A DNA stretch of 64,000 nt from contig JAYKKR010000022.1 of NCBI GenBank assembly GCA_036971615.1, positions 496,001-560,000 on the forward strand. Direction: 5' to 3'. Made by a program: the position numbers and the translations under genes. Below the pieces are notes generated by a model. It made no database searches and was not told the origin of the DNA. It saw only the letters and a program-made list of their open reading frames with translations. Positions 27,262 to 36,439 of this stretch are shown here, piece after piece (position 1 is the stretch's first letter; every line of letters starts with the position of its first letter). Source of the DNA: Amyloporia xantha (lineage: Eukaryota; Basidiomycota; Agaricomycetes; Polyporales; Adustoporiaceae).

Positions 27262-27392
27262 AAGCTAGCCTAGGATGCTCTGAGAAATCTAAAATATCTC
27301 AGAGAAACTCAGGTTTACCTGAGATGCTCTGAGATAACCTGAGCTACTCTGGGAAACCTCATATATCTCAGAGCACCCTAGGTTACCTCAGA
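27262..27392. repeat. right subterminal repeat block of the nested element
   Basis: Mirror of the left block: CTCTGAGA, CTCAGAGA, CCTGAGAT, CTCTGAGA, CTCAGAGC and CTCAGAG within 130 bp, ending at the target duplication. Confidence 0.6.
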
Positions 27393-28857
27393 GAAAAAGT
27401 GTTTTTCCTGATGTCGCGGAGATCCGCGGGCGTCTCTACTGCCGTGCCGTCCAGCCGCTTGAGCTGCATGGCTACATCTGTTTTCCTCGGCTTTGTCCAG
27501 GCCACAAAGTCTGAGATTAATTGTGGGTGGGATTCATTCATGAATTTCTCAAAGTGTTCCCTTTTTGCCTTGCGGCATGCTGCCCTCAAGGTGCCGTGGT
27601 AGAAGCGTACTGTGGCCTTACAGCCTTGCACTCTTCTGAATTCATCATGGGTGAACACGTCGCCCATTTCAAATCTTGCTGCCCGCATTGCTGCTCCGGC
27701 GGCATCTAGTTCGCTCTTTGCCGCTCGAAGCTTTGCAGCTTCTTCGGCACACGCGGCATTCCACCACGATTTAGAGCGCTTGGTTGGCCTGCTGACCTTT
27801 GCATTTTTGGTCCACACTTCCTGTAGGGAGCGCTCAAACAGTTCCCCCGTGCGTTCGACTTCCTCGGGCGTCGCATATTCTCTGGGAAGTTCCGACATGA
27901 GTGTCGTAACTTCCGCTACAAATCCGTTCGCCTCCTCGCTCACACGTGGGATACCCTGTGTGGGGGGTGGTCGAACTTCGATAGGCATTTCCCACCGAAT
28001 GACCGCATGGTCACTCTTGTGGTGATCTCCCATTCCTATTCTTAGATAGTTGTCACCCAGATAAGTGGGATCTATCCATACCAGGTCGAGAACTCGCGGA
28101 GCGAGTTCCTGATTATTGGACCTCCACGTGGGGGGTCCATCTGTCTCGTTTAGGAGAGTTAACTCCAGGTCAGTTTGTGCCAACTCGAGCAACCTGTTTG
28201 AGTCGGCAACATGTGGAGGCCTTGTTGCCGAATTCGCTGTGCGCTTATCCCATAATGAGTGACGGAGATTAAAATCCCCTGCCATAAACGCAATTGGTGG
28301 GAGCTGGTGAACACGGCTCCCGAGATACTGGATCGCCTCATGGCGGTCACTGTCATTGTACACATTGAGTATATTGAACTCTCCTGTGGGTAATCGAAGC
28401 ATCACCAACAGGCAATCCCTGTGTGTGACTCGACTGGCTAGTATTTGCGGACTAGCTTTAGACCAGCGCTTGTTTACATAAACTGCCACACGCGACTCTT
28501 TCGAGGCGCCCAGGCACTTGAATGATCGATGGCCAATCGTATTCTCATACTCTTCGCCGTCTTTCGACTTGCTTGAGGCGATCTGTTTGACCTTTCCCCA
28601 ATATATTTTTTTTGGACACAGATGATGTCCGCAGTTTGGTTACGTTCGAGTAGCATGTCCAGATTGTCCGCCGACTTTTGGACGTTCGCGCTCACACAAC
28701 GTAATGATAAAAACTCGTCAGGTTGCTCTGATACAGTAGATACATTTGGGACAGGTGTTGAACCTGGAGCCCGTACATGCGAACCGGGTGGCGTGAAAGC
28801 AGCCGGTACATACGGTGCGACTACGTCGCCATTGTTTCCTCCGTCAAGACTACTCAT
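27393..28857 (-). pseudogene. LINE ORF2, 5' part: APE-type endonuclease, frameshifted
   Basis: Starts at ATG 28857, overlapping the ORF1 stop. The first frame encodes a Pro-rich leader and the start of the exonuclease-endonuclease-phosphatase fold (SLRCVSANVQKSADNLDMLL, ADIICVQ). At a run of eight T (28606-28613) the frame shifts; from there the family sequence continues in another frame (GHRSFKCLGASKESRVAVYV, NILNVYNDSD, FMAGDFNLRHSLWD, VLDLVWIDP, GDHHKSDHAVIRWEMP). The catalytic residues of the APE fold (GDFN, SDH) are present in the second frame. The end is cut by the nested element. The frameshift could be an assembly slip in the homopolymer. Confidence 0.85.
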
Positions 28858-29354
28858 GCAGAATATTCGGCGATACTACCTTCGCGGGCGCCCGAAGACT
28901 CCGCCTGTTCCGGTCCGGGGCGGGGCGTCTGCTCCCTCTCGGACTCGTCCGTAACAAACTCGCCCATCTCCCGCTCGCTATTTTCAGCGGCGGCTGCAGC
29001 GGCCTTCTCTGTGCGCTTTCTCTCGGATATACCCCGGCGGCGCTCATTGTCTGCGGTCTTTTCCACCCGTTGGATGCCTGCGATGGCCGGCACCTTCGGC
29101 AGGTGTGCCTTGTGCCACGCTGGCTTCTTCTTGTTTCGTACAAATGGGCACTTGGGCGCATCCGCGGCGTGTCCTCTCACCCCGCAATTCGGGCAGAAGT
29201 AATGGTCCTCCGGGCAGAAGATCTGGTCGACCTTCTGCGCCGCTCTGGCCCGAGCACAACACGAGCTGTAGAACTCATGCATGTCGGTTTCGTGTGCTTC
29301 GCCGCACTTGACACAGCACTGGTTGTTGACGCGGCATATGGTGACGTAGCGCAT
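28854..29354 (-). CDS. LINE ORF1 remnant (gag-like, zinc knuckles)
   Basis: The frame opens with MRYVTICRV, whose ATG lies inside the target-site duplication and so belongs to host DNA; a further upstream in-frame ATG is at 29369. Cys/His spacing typical of LINE ORF1 zinc knuckles follows: CCVKCGEAHETDMHEF, SSCCARA, FCPNCGVRGHAADAPKCP. Then comes a basic segment (RNKKKPAWHKAHLPK) and an acidic Glu/Ala tail. ORF1 proteins bind the element RNA. The usual several-hundred-residue N-terminal region is absent, consistent with 5' truncation. The stop TGA overlaps the ORF2 start as ATGA. Confidence 0.75.
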   Translation of the reverse strand: MRYVTICRVNNQCCVKCGEAHETDMHEFYSSCCARARAAQKVDQIFCPEDHYFCPNCGVRGHAADAPKCPFVRNKKKPAWHKAHLPKVPAIAGIQRVEKTADNERRRGISERKRTEKAAAAAAENSEREMGEFVTDESEREQTPRPGPEQAESSGAREGSIAEYSA

Positions 29355-29361
29355 GGCCCTC
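29348..29361. repeat. right target-site duplication of the LINE
   Basis: AGCGCATGGCCCTC, a perfect copy of 21251-21264. The flanking bases differ on both sides, so the duplication is exactly 14 bp. Confidence 0.93.
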
Positions 29362-31317
29362 ACTCCCACCTCAGTGCCACTCGCTGAACCGTATTAGCTA
29401 GCTCATCGTAGCGGCGGCAAGCGCCAGTCCCCGACTCCATTGAAGTGTGCTTATTGCAACGTTAACTGGACACACATAGCAACAGAGAATACCACTAGAA
29501 ATCAGCATAGATAATACAAGCTACATTACATCTCAGGCTTCGAGACGACAGTACTCCATGTAACATACATTCAAAATTTCATAGCGACCAATAGGATTAA
29601 AATCGGAAACGCTATTTGACAGATGTCTCTCACGTCACAACTGAAGTCGCGGATGGTGGGGCCGTTTGTGCATGGACAAAGCCCTCCTCCTTGTCGGAGT
29701 CGGGGAACACTTGTCTCTTAAACGTGATCTGCAGGACGGGCAATTCAGAGGAAGAAGCAGGGCATTCGATAAGCATAAATTTATTACAATACAGCAGTCA
29801 TGGACCACTATGCTGCTATTGATCTACTAGAATATACAGGACATGTAACGTCACATTTGCGACAGAAAACACTGAACGCAAGACAATGATCTCCAAGGAG
29901 AACATAAAGCAAAAAATTGCACATACTCCTGGCAGCACATTGCTGGTCTAAAATGGGCGTCACACCGAACTTTTATCGTCAAGTACGAGCCGCGAAATGG
30001 AATAAAAACACGAACGTCGGCCGGTAACACTATGTGTTCCTCATACGTCTTTTCCAAGAGTCTGTCGTGCCTTCTACAGAGCACGAGGGAAACTTGGGCC
30101 CGGATACCGAACACTGCGCTGTCACCAGCGGCGTAGGGTTACCGACAGCCAAGACGCGATAGAACAGCGAAAGCCGGCCGCACGCTGGCGAGACCAGATG
30201 GCAACTCCATGAAGCAGACAGATGATAAGCACAGCTCTCGACTGATCTCCCATCGTATATACAACAGAGAACCAGCCTTCATCAAGCTCGAAATGTGCTC
30301 GCACCATGTTGTCATAGGTAATGCCACGTCACGCAGTCCTAAAGACTGGCCCCTGAGAGGCGACAAAATCAGACCAGTGCCCTCTCACGGGAACAGATGG
30401 AAAGAGCATCCTGTACGGGGTGAGTGTCGCGGCGAATGGACTGCCATGATGATGAAGAGCAACGTTGGGACGCCGGCGCTTTATGAGCGTCCACAGACTT
30501 ATGTAATCCACTCATGTGGGCGCTTGTGGGCGCCTGTCATTGGCGCGCGCGCGAATAGGAATTCCGAATTTAGTATTTACAGTCACCGCGGGCCAGATGA
30601 GATATTCGACGGGCGGACATCTCTCAGACATTTTCCGATAGGGAAGTCATTTTCTGATTACAGACTTTTGGTGTTTTCGGAATTTGAACATGAACGGCAT
30701 CTGATTGGCCAGTCAACCTGTGAAGTTAGGACCCAGAATCAATAGATTGCCCTCCTTTGGTTAATGTTATCAGCGACGGAAAATGTCCGGAAGGGGTTCA
30801 GCTCTCAAACAACAAACCTTGACCGCGGTGAGTGCAACTTGAAGCGACATCATCAGCTGACGGTTCACATGTATAAGTCATGCTGCATACTCACCCAAGC
30901 CGACCACACGATGTTAGAGGATCACTAGGTGTATAAGAATACACAGCCGACTAGCTTCTATTGTATCGAGACGCCGAGTCAGTTGCCTGTGAGCAAACCA
31001 CTCACTCTCCCAAGGTATCACTTGACTTGAACACCGCTTGTGGGATGCTATTCGAATGGCATCGCCAAACGACTTACAAGCACACGTACTCGCCCGTTCG
31101 CGTCGCATCCTCCGTGTCTGCGTCCGCTGGTGTCGCACAAGAAGTTTAACTGGCTTCTGCGGCGCTAACAATTACATTCATGTTGTCGCCGAACCTCAAA
31201 TGCTCGGGCTTCCTGGTTATCACAGTTTCCATTCCGAATACATTTGGTACCGCCATGGGGGCATTATAAAAGCTTCCTACGGAGAAGCTGGTCATTATCT
31301 CACACCCCACTGAAGCC
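29362..31317. other. intergenic region right of the LINE
   Basis: Nearly 2 kb. A 178-codon plus-strand ORF (30209-30745) and minus-strand ORFs at 29851-30366 overlap each other; none resembles a known family or shows clear splice partners. The 3' part is the putative P450 promoter. Confidence 0.35.
31265..31271 (+). promoter_or_regulatory. TATA box of the P450 gene
   Basis: TATAAAA lies 47 bp upstream of the start codon, in a plausible core-promoter position. Confidence 0.45.
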
Positions 31318-33387
31318 ATGACTTTCTCCGAGTCTCCTCACACTAGGACCCAGCAGGGCATGTCCTTCGTCCAGTACCGGGATATCCTCACAAACTGGCC
31401 GGGAAACTTAGCCTGTCTAGTGATTCTCCTTCCTATCATCGCTGTTGCAGTACATGTTGCGTTTTACGTGGCCGATCCGTACGGACTCCGCGCATATCCC
31501 GGACCCCTCTTGGCCAAATTATCGCACGGTTGGCTGGGTTGGATCGTCAGTCGCAATCGTTGGTCCACTGCCGTCGACGACTTGCATAAGAAATATGGTA
31601 TTCCTCCCTGCGTATTTGTCACCGAATCGATAGCGTGCTGATCGCTCCGTCACGTATCTTCAGGGCCCTTCGTCCGGCTCGCCCCCGATCACATCTCTGT
31701 GGCGGATCCGTCTGCCTTAGTCGCTATTTACGGTCATGCGTCGGGAGCACTGAAGTCTCCTTTCTACGACGCCTTTAGCAACTTCCGCATGAGGAACATC
31801 TTCACCACACGTTCGCGCGTCGATCATGCGAGGAAGCGCCGCATCGAGTCGCACATGTTTGCGCCCCAGAGCGTACGAGCCTTGGAGAGTACTACCAGTC
31901 TATACGTGCAAGAATTCGTCCGCCAATGGGACACGCTATACGGACATGCTAATAAGGCAGACGGGGATCGAACGGAAGGGATGCTGGGAGACATTGCGTG
32001 GAAGGTACATGATAGTCGGGTCTGGTTCGACTGTATGCCCTGTAAGTGCTCTTCCTCGCTCTTGGAAAGGACGATGCACTAAATACACATCACGCCTCTG
32101 CCCGCCAGGGTTCAGCTTCTGGTCGTTCGACACGATTGGTACGTCTATCTGGATTGCTCCTATACCCTCTCTTAGCCACACCTGATGTCTCCTCACGTTA
32201 GGCGATCTCGCCTTCGGATCGCCATTTGGCATGCTCACTGCAGCAAAGGACGTGGCAAAAACCGCAAAGTCCAACAACGATGGCATGAAAGCGATCGCAC
32301 GTCCCGACGAATACGTGCTGGAGACGGAAGATCTCTCCGTCATCGAGGCATTTGCTGATCGCGGGGAAGCCAATACTTGTCTCGGCCTCCTTCCGATGCA
32401 CTGGCGCCCGATCGTGGCCCGTCTCCCGCAATTCAGACGTGGGCGCAAGATAACGCCCAAGGTGGCAGGCCTATCGGTTGCTGCCGTTGCGCGCCGGCTC
32501 GCTAAACCTGAAGCTCGGGAAGATATGCTCGGGAGGCTATTGGAGGCTCGTGACGACGAGGGAAACCCGCTCAGCCCCGATGAACTGAGTGCTGAGGCGT
32601 TCGTTCTGATCATTGCTGGCGCGGACACTACTGCGAAGTAAGTCTTCGGCATGCCGAGTCATCGTTAACGCTGAGACTTCCTTCAGTACATCATGTGCGA
32701 TCACGTATTACCTCGCCCGCGAACAGCGTGTCCAGGCGAAGCTCCAAGCCGAGCTCGATGCAGCGCTTGGGGCCCCCTGTGACGACGTCATCCCATATGA
32801 ACAGGTGAAGGATCTCCCATACCTCGACGCAGTCATCAACGAAGGCCTCAGAGTGCACACCACCGTCGGTGGCGGCCTTCCACGTGTCGTGCCTGCGGGA
32901 GGCATGACTATTCTGGGGCAGCACTTCAAGGAAGGCACCTGGGTGAGCGTGCCGACATACAGCATGCATCGGAACGAGGCTATTTGGGGCGAGAACGCCG
33001 CCGAGTTCTATCCCGAGCGCTGGTTGGAGGCGGACGCCGAGACCAAGGCGCGGATGCAGCAGAGCTTTGCGCCGTTTTCCGTGGGCCCAAGGTGAGGAAG
33101 AGACGTTGCACATTTATGAATTTCACAATTTCTGACTCATTGATCGTGTTGTTTACATAGGGCGTGCATCGGTCGCAATCTCGCGGTGATGCAGCTTCAT
33201 ATCATTGTGGCTACGATCTTCCGCCGGTATAATGTTGTTCTCGAGTCCGACGCACCGGTGCGTATTTATGCTGTGCATCAAAGCATTGCAGTAATGCTGA
33301 GAACTGTCGGCACAGCTTCAAGTACACGATAGCTTGATCCGGAAACCTACCAGGTGTATGATAGGCATGAAGCGGAGGTTCACATGA
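31318..33387 (+). CDS. Cytochrome P450 monooxygenase (microsomal)
   Basis: Heme-thiolate monooxygenase anchored in the ER by an N-terminal segment ([20 protein letters not shown]), followed by a Pro/Gly hinge ([16 protein letters not shown]). About seven exons. Marks: [16 protein letters not shown], the I-helix oxygen-binding AGADTTA split by an intron, the ExxR motif in [11 protein letters not shown], the PERW-type [12 protein letters not shown], and heme binding [14 protein letters not shown] with an intron just before RACIG. The last exon gives [15 protein letters not shown] and stops at 33385-33387. All catalytic residues are intact. The substrate is unknown; the group is used in detoxification and secondary metabolism in wood-decay fungi. 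A very similar copy lies inverted at 63.2-64 kb. Confidence 0.92.
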
Positions 33388-33962
33388 TCATTCGTTCGTC
33401 CCTTGTGGATGAGAATGCGGAGCCGTTGGAACGTCACAGGATGCAGCTCGAGAGACATTTGCTTGTATTATTAGGTTTTACTCATGTATGGTAAAATATA
33501 ATTTTTGTTTTCATATACGAGTCCTCCCATAAAGTATCGCTGAATCCTCTGACAGATATAGTTTAACATGAGTTGGCAATGGAAGTCCGTCCGTCCGTCA
33601 TAGGACACATTTTGAAACTTGAGCAGTTGCCAGTGAAACAGAATCTACTGCCTGAATTCGGGACACTAGTCTGTCATATCTTCAGCGTGGCGCAGGCCTG
33701 CTGCGTAGCTAATGGTCGCCTTTCCTGTACTCAGTACTTAGTCTCCCGTAGGCAGACTCTAAGATTGTGACCTTAGAGGAGGGGAGGACGGCACTCAGTA
33801 CTGAGTGCTCACTAGCGCTCACTGGCAACGTTCAAACTTCAACGCTGGACGTATCTCGGCAAGTTCCGACCAACACGCGCGCCTAGCGCTGCACGCACAT
33901 CCCCTGCCTCTTACACTTGGATAGCCTGTCTCTCTGTGGTCGGATCGTATTGTCTCCTCGGC
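33388..33962. other. intergenic region
   Basis: 575 bp holding the P450 3' end and the promoter of the coiled-coil gene. Nothing else was recognised. Confidence 0.45.
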
Positions 33963-35171
33963 ATGGCGATTATGGACGCGACTAATGGAGACCCAGACGT
34001 TATGCGCATATGGTCTTTACTCACAGAGGTGTCGGAACAACTCACCCAGAATCGTACATTATCGGTCTCCCTGCATCCGTTGGTCTGTGGAATCAAGGTC
34101 TGTTTCTGTCAAAAGATAGCTCTCTTGAAATGTAACTCATTCTGGAGTAGACACAAGCCATACACTCTCAGTCAGGCTTTGTCCTCAGACGGTGAGTCGT
34201 CTTGACCACTTGGTCGCGCTGTTGGCTGATGTGGACTTCCAGGTTCAATTTGGACAAGCCTAAAGACGCGTATGATGCCGAACTTGAGCGCATGAATGCA
34301 GCCATGACTTCGGAGAATCAGACTCTGCAAAATGACAACCGACAACTAAATGCTCTCATCCGAGAGTATGAACAAACACTTGAAAACGTCATGAGCTCTT
34401 TCCGTACTCGAGCTGTGAGTTGTATATTATGGCATACTAGTATATGTCAAAGCTGACTCGCTCTAGTACGAAGTACAACAACATGAGCTCGCTGTCATGC
34501 GCGAGTACGAAAGCGCCATCATCCAGCGCGAAACCGAAGCTCTGGAAGCTGCGCTCATCGCCAACAACGCTCGTTCAGAGAGCCTTGCACGCATTGGGCG
34601 TTTACTGCGCGCTGTTATGCGCAAGTTGAGCGGTGAGGATGTCAAGGCCTACGAAGGGCTCTTGTCAGATGAAGGGTCTTCGGTATCAGTATCCGCGGAG
34701 CTGTCAACATCTGGATCGTCATCCAGTGCTGCAAACGACCCCACGGGGAGCCTAGAAGAAATCGGCAGGGATGCTCAGAAAGAGGGCCAGATCAACGATG
34801 ACTACGTGGAATTGGCACGGGAGCTTGATGACGAGGAGGAGTCTGAGAACCTGCAGAAGCGGCTTGCATCGGCGGAGTGGGCGCTCGAGCGCGAGAGTGA
34901 GCTTGCGCGGCTGGAGCGAGAGAACGAGGAGCTTCGGACTCTACTCAACGGCGTGCTCAATGCAGACACCTCTGCAGCGGCGCCTGTGTCGGTCATGTCT
35001 CGGCCAGATTTTGGTCGCGGAGACTACGGCGAAAGCGGACGAGTATCACCAGCACACTCCATCGCGTCGACTTCGTCAAGTGCGACGGTGCGCGGACCAC
35101 CGAGGCGGCTGGGTGGTCCCCCAGGAACAGTGGGACCATTTGGAACATTTAAGATGCGGTCGGGGAGTTGA
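33963..35171 (+). CDS. Coiled-coil protein resembling FGFR1OP2/SIKE (STRIPAK component)
   Basis: Four exons. The N-terminal MDATNGDPDVMRIWSLLTEV, a segment joined by two introns (SGFVLRRFNLDKPKDAYDAE), then a long coiled coil (ENQTLQNDNRQLNALIREYE, QTLENVMSSFRTRAYEVQQH) match the layout of the FGFR1OP2/SIKE family, whose members are small coiled-coil subunits of the STRIPAK phosphatase-kinase complex; fungal members act in hyphal fusion and fruiting. A second coiled coil (SAEWALERESELARLERENE) and a Ser/Gly-rich tail ending GTFKMRSGS follow. The start could also be the next Met (33972). The family call rests on the LIREYEQTLE...FR pattern and is not certain. Confidence 0.72.
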
Positions 35172-35746
35172 TCGGGGCATTGACTTCGAGGTGAGACCGC
35201 TTGTTTTTTTATGATCGCTAGCCTTCCAAGGCCGTTCTAATCGCCTTGTTTCAGATTCCATCCGGTACACGACGTGTTGTGCGGGAAGTCTTCCGCCAGT
35301 CACCTATGCTGCGAGCAACATGGAGCAGGCCGCGCGGGCCAATCATGGCGCTGTATTGACGCAGGTCGGGCAGACTGTATCGTCGTGCTGCTTGGGTGGC
35401 GCAGATTAAGCCCGGGCATACCAAGTGTGTTCGGGTCCTGCCTGGTGACGGAACAGTAGAATCGAATAGGCGGGTGACGCATTTGACCATGTACTGCGGT
35501 CCTCATTGTATCTGGAACGGTTTGCATATTCTCATGTAATTGATTCGGTGGCTGTTCAGTTTCAGGTCTGACCTGTCAGTGAAATGGGTGCATGGGTTCA
35601 CATCGGTGACCCAAATGAAAGCCGCCACGGGGTGCACAACACTCGCTAGATCTGTCTCCTCTTGGTCTAACACTGCCTGTGAATTTGATCCCCCGCGCCC
35701 CCGACATTTGTCAAATCGCAAGCAGGCAATCGTGTTCAAGAGCAAC
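35172..35746. other. intergenic region
   Basis: 575 bp between two genes on the same strand. The ORFs on the minus strand here are short and low-complexity; nothing recognised. Confidence 0.45.
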
Positions 35747-36250
35747 ATGGCGTCTGATGGGCACCCTGACGATTCATTCGAACTCTACGATCTTCGTGTG
35801 GAAGTGATTTGCCCTCCTGGAAGGCGTATCCTGTGTGGGGCGAAGGATGGCGATTTCTTTACCCTGGAGGGAGAGATGCTCAAGTTGCCTCCCGGACAGG
35901 GGATATCCATTTACTCGCTCGGTGCGCGTTACTTCACTGTGACACTGTCTATCATCTCCATGACGTCTCGACATACGGCTGACTTGGGCCATGTATGGAT
36001 ACTATATCTTTCAGGCTCCGTGCTCCCGCTCCTAGCTGCGAAGCAGCGGGTGACATCTCCGAACGACTGGATGTCTACAGACGCAGAGGTCGCCTGTCCT
36101 GACCCACACTGTCCCAGTCGGCTCCTTATCATTAGAACAGGTCTGAGGACGTTCAGGCATGGTGATGTAACAGTCGTGCCTCTGTCTAGGGGGGCTCATC
36201 AAGGGGGAGCTGGGCAGAGTAACAAGCAGGCAGAGGAAGTCCTGGAATAG
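35747..36250 (+). CDS. TIGR04076 family protein
   Basis: Small protein of unknown biochemical role. Two exons (35747-35921 and 36015-36250) give 136 residues. The conserved core is visible: FELYDLRVEVICPPGRRILC, GAKDGDFFTLEGEMLKLPPG, GISIYSL, then after the intron SVLPLLAAKQRVTSPNDWMS, DAEVACPDPHCPSRLLIIR. Cysteines in the VICPPG, ILCGAKDGD and CPDPHCPS segments suggest a metal or redox site, which is inference. The intron is free of stops in the same frame, so unspliced reading would still be open. It is convergent with the SET-Tad3 gene, 190 bp away. Confidence 0.8.
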   Translation: MASDGHPDDSFELYDLRVEVICPPGRRILCGAKDGDFFTLEGEMLKLPPGQGISIYSLGARYFTVTLSIISMTSRHTADLGHVWILYLSGSVLPLLAAKQRVTSPNDWMSTDAEVACPDPHCPSRLLIIRTGLRTFRHGDVTVVPLSRGAHQGGAGQSNKQAEEVLE

Positions 36251-36439
36251 AAGTGTATCACGAGCTTGAGATAGTCTCGATAACATCAACTCCACATACT
36301 TATCTGCGGCAAGTAAACAATGCTGTATGAGTCGAATGAGAAGTTAGTAGAGACGTTCACAGCGCAACGGACAAATATCGCTTCACTGACCTACCAAAAT
36401 CATTTTTGTAAACCCGCACTCTCATCCGAAGTCCAAAGC

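Larger units (their letters stand above)
24738..27392. mobile_element. nested 2.65-kb non-coding element inside LINE ORF2
   Basis: Interrupts ORF2 between endonuclease and reverse transcriptase. A GAAAAA duplication borders it and it inserted beside the loop of a 12-bp-arm palindrome of the LINE (CATCAGGAAAAA, GTG, TTTTTCCTGATG). Both ends carry dense subterminal repeats of CTCAGAG/CTCTGAG, and a 12-bp inverted pair AGAGCATCCTAG (24762-24773) and its complement (27270-27281). No perfect terminal inverted repeats, no transposase and no ORF above about 90 codons were seen. The composition is AT-richer than the flanks. It is probably a non-autonomous DNA transposon; the superfamily is unknown. 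A short T/GACC-type run (TTTGACC variants) lies near 26735-26785. Confidence 0.75.
21265..29347 (-). mobile_element. Tad-like non-LTR retrotransposon (LINE), 5' truncated and nested
   Basis: Element limits are set by a perfect 14-bp target-site duplication and an 18-nt poly(A) tail (plus-strand T run 21265-21282). Reading on the minus strand: a partial ORF1 with CCHC-type zinc knuckles, ORF2 with an APE-type endonuclease, a nested 2655-bp insert, then reverse transcriptase, RNase H and a C-terminal zinc knuckle, and a 330-nt GC-rich 3' UTR. Without the insert the copy is about 5.4 kb. The domain order (APE, RT, RNase H, knuckle) matches the Tad1/I group of fungal LINEs. A homopolymer frameshift and the insert make this copy non-autonomous as assembled. 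Confidence 0.93.

Noticed and set aside
24738..27392. Helitron identity for the nested element
   Set aside because: It does not begin with TC, does not end with CTRR plus hairpin, and has a target duplication, which Helitrons lack.
30209..30745. 178-codon plus-strand ORF right of the LINE
   Set aside because: No recognisable family, no promoter or splice context, and it overlaps antisense ORFs; kept only as unresolved intergenic sequence.
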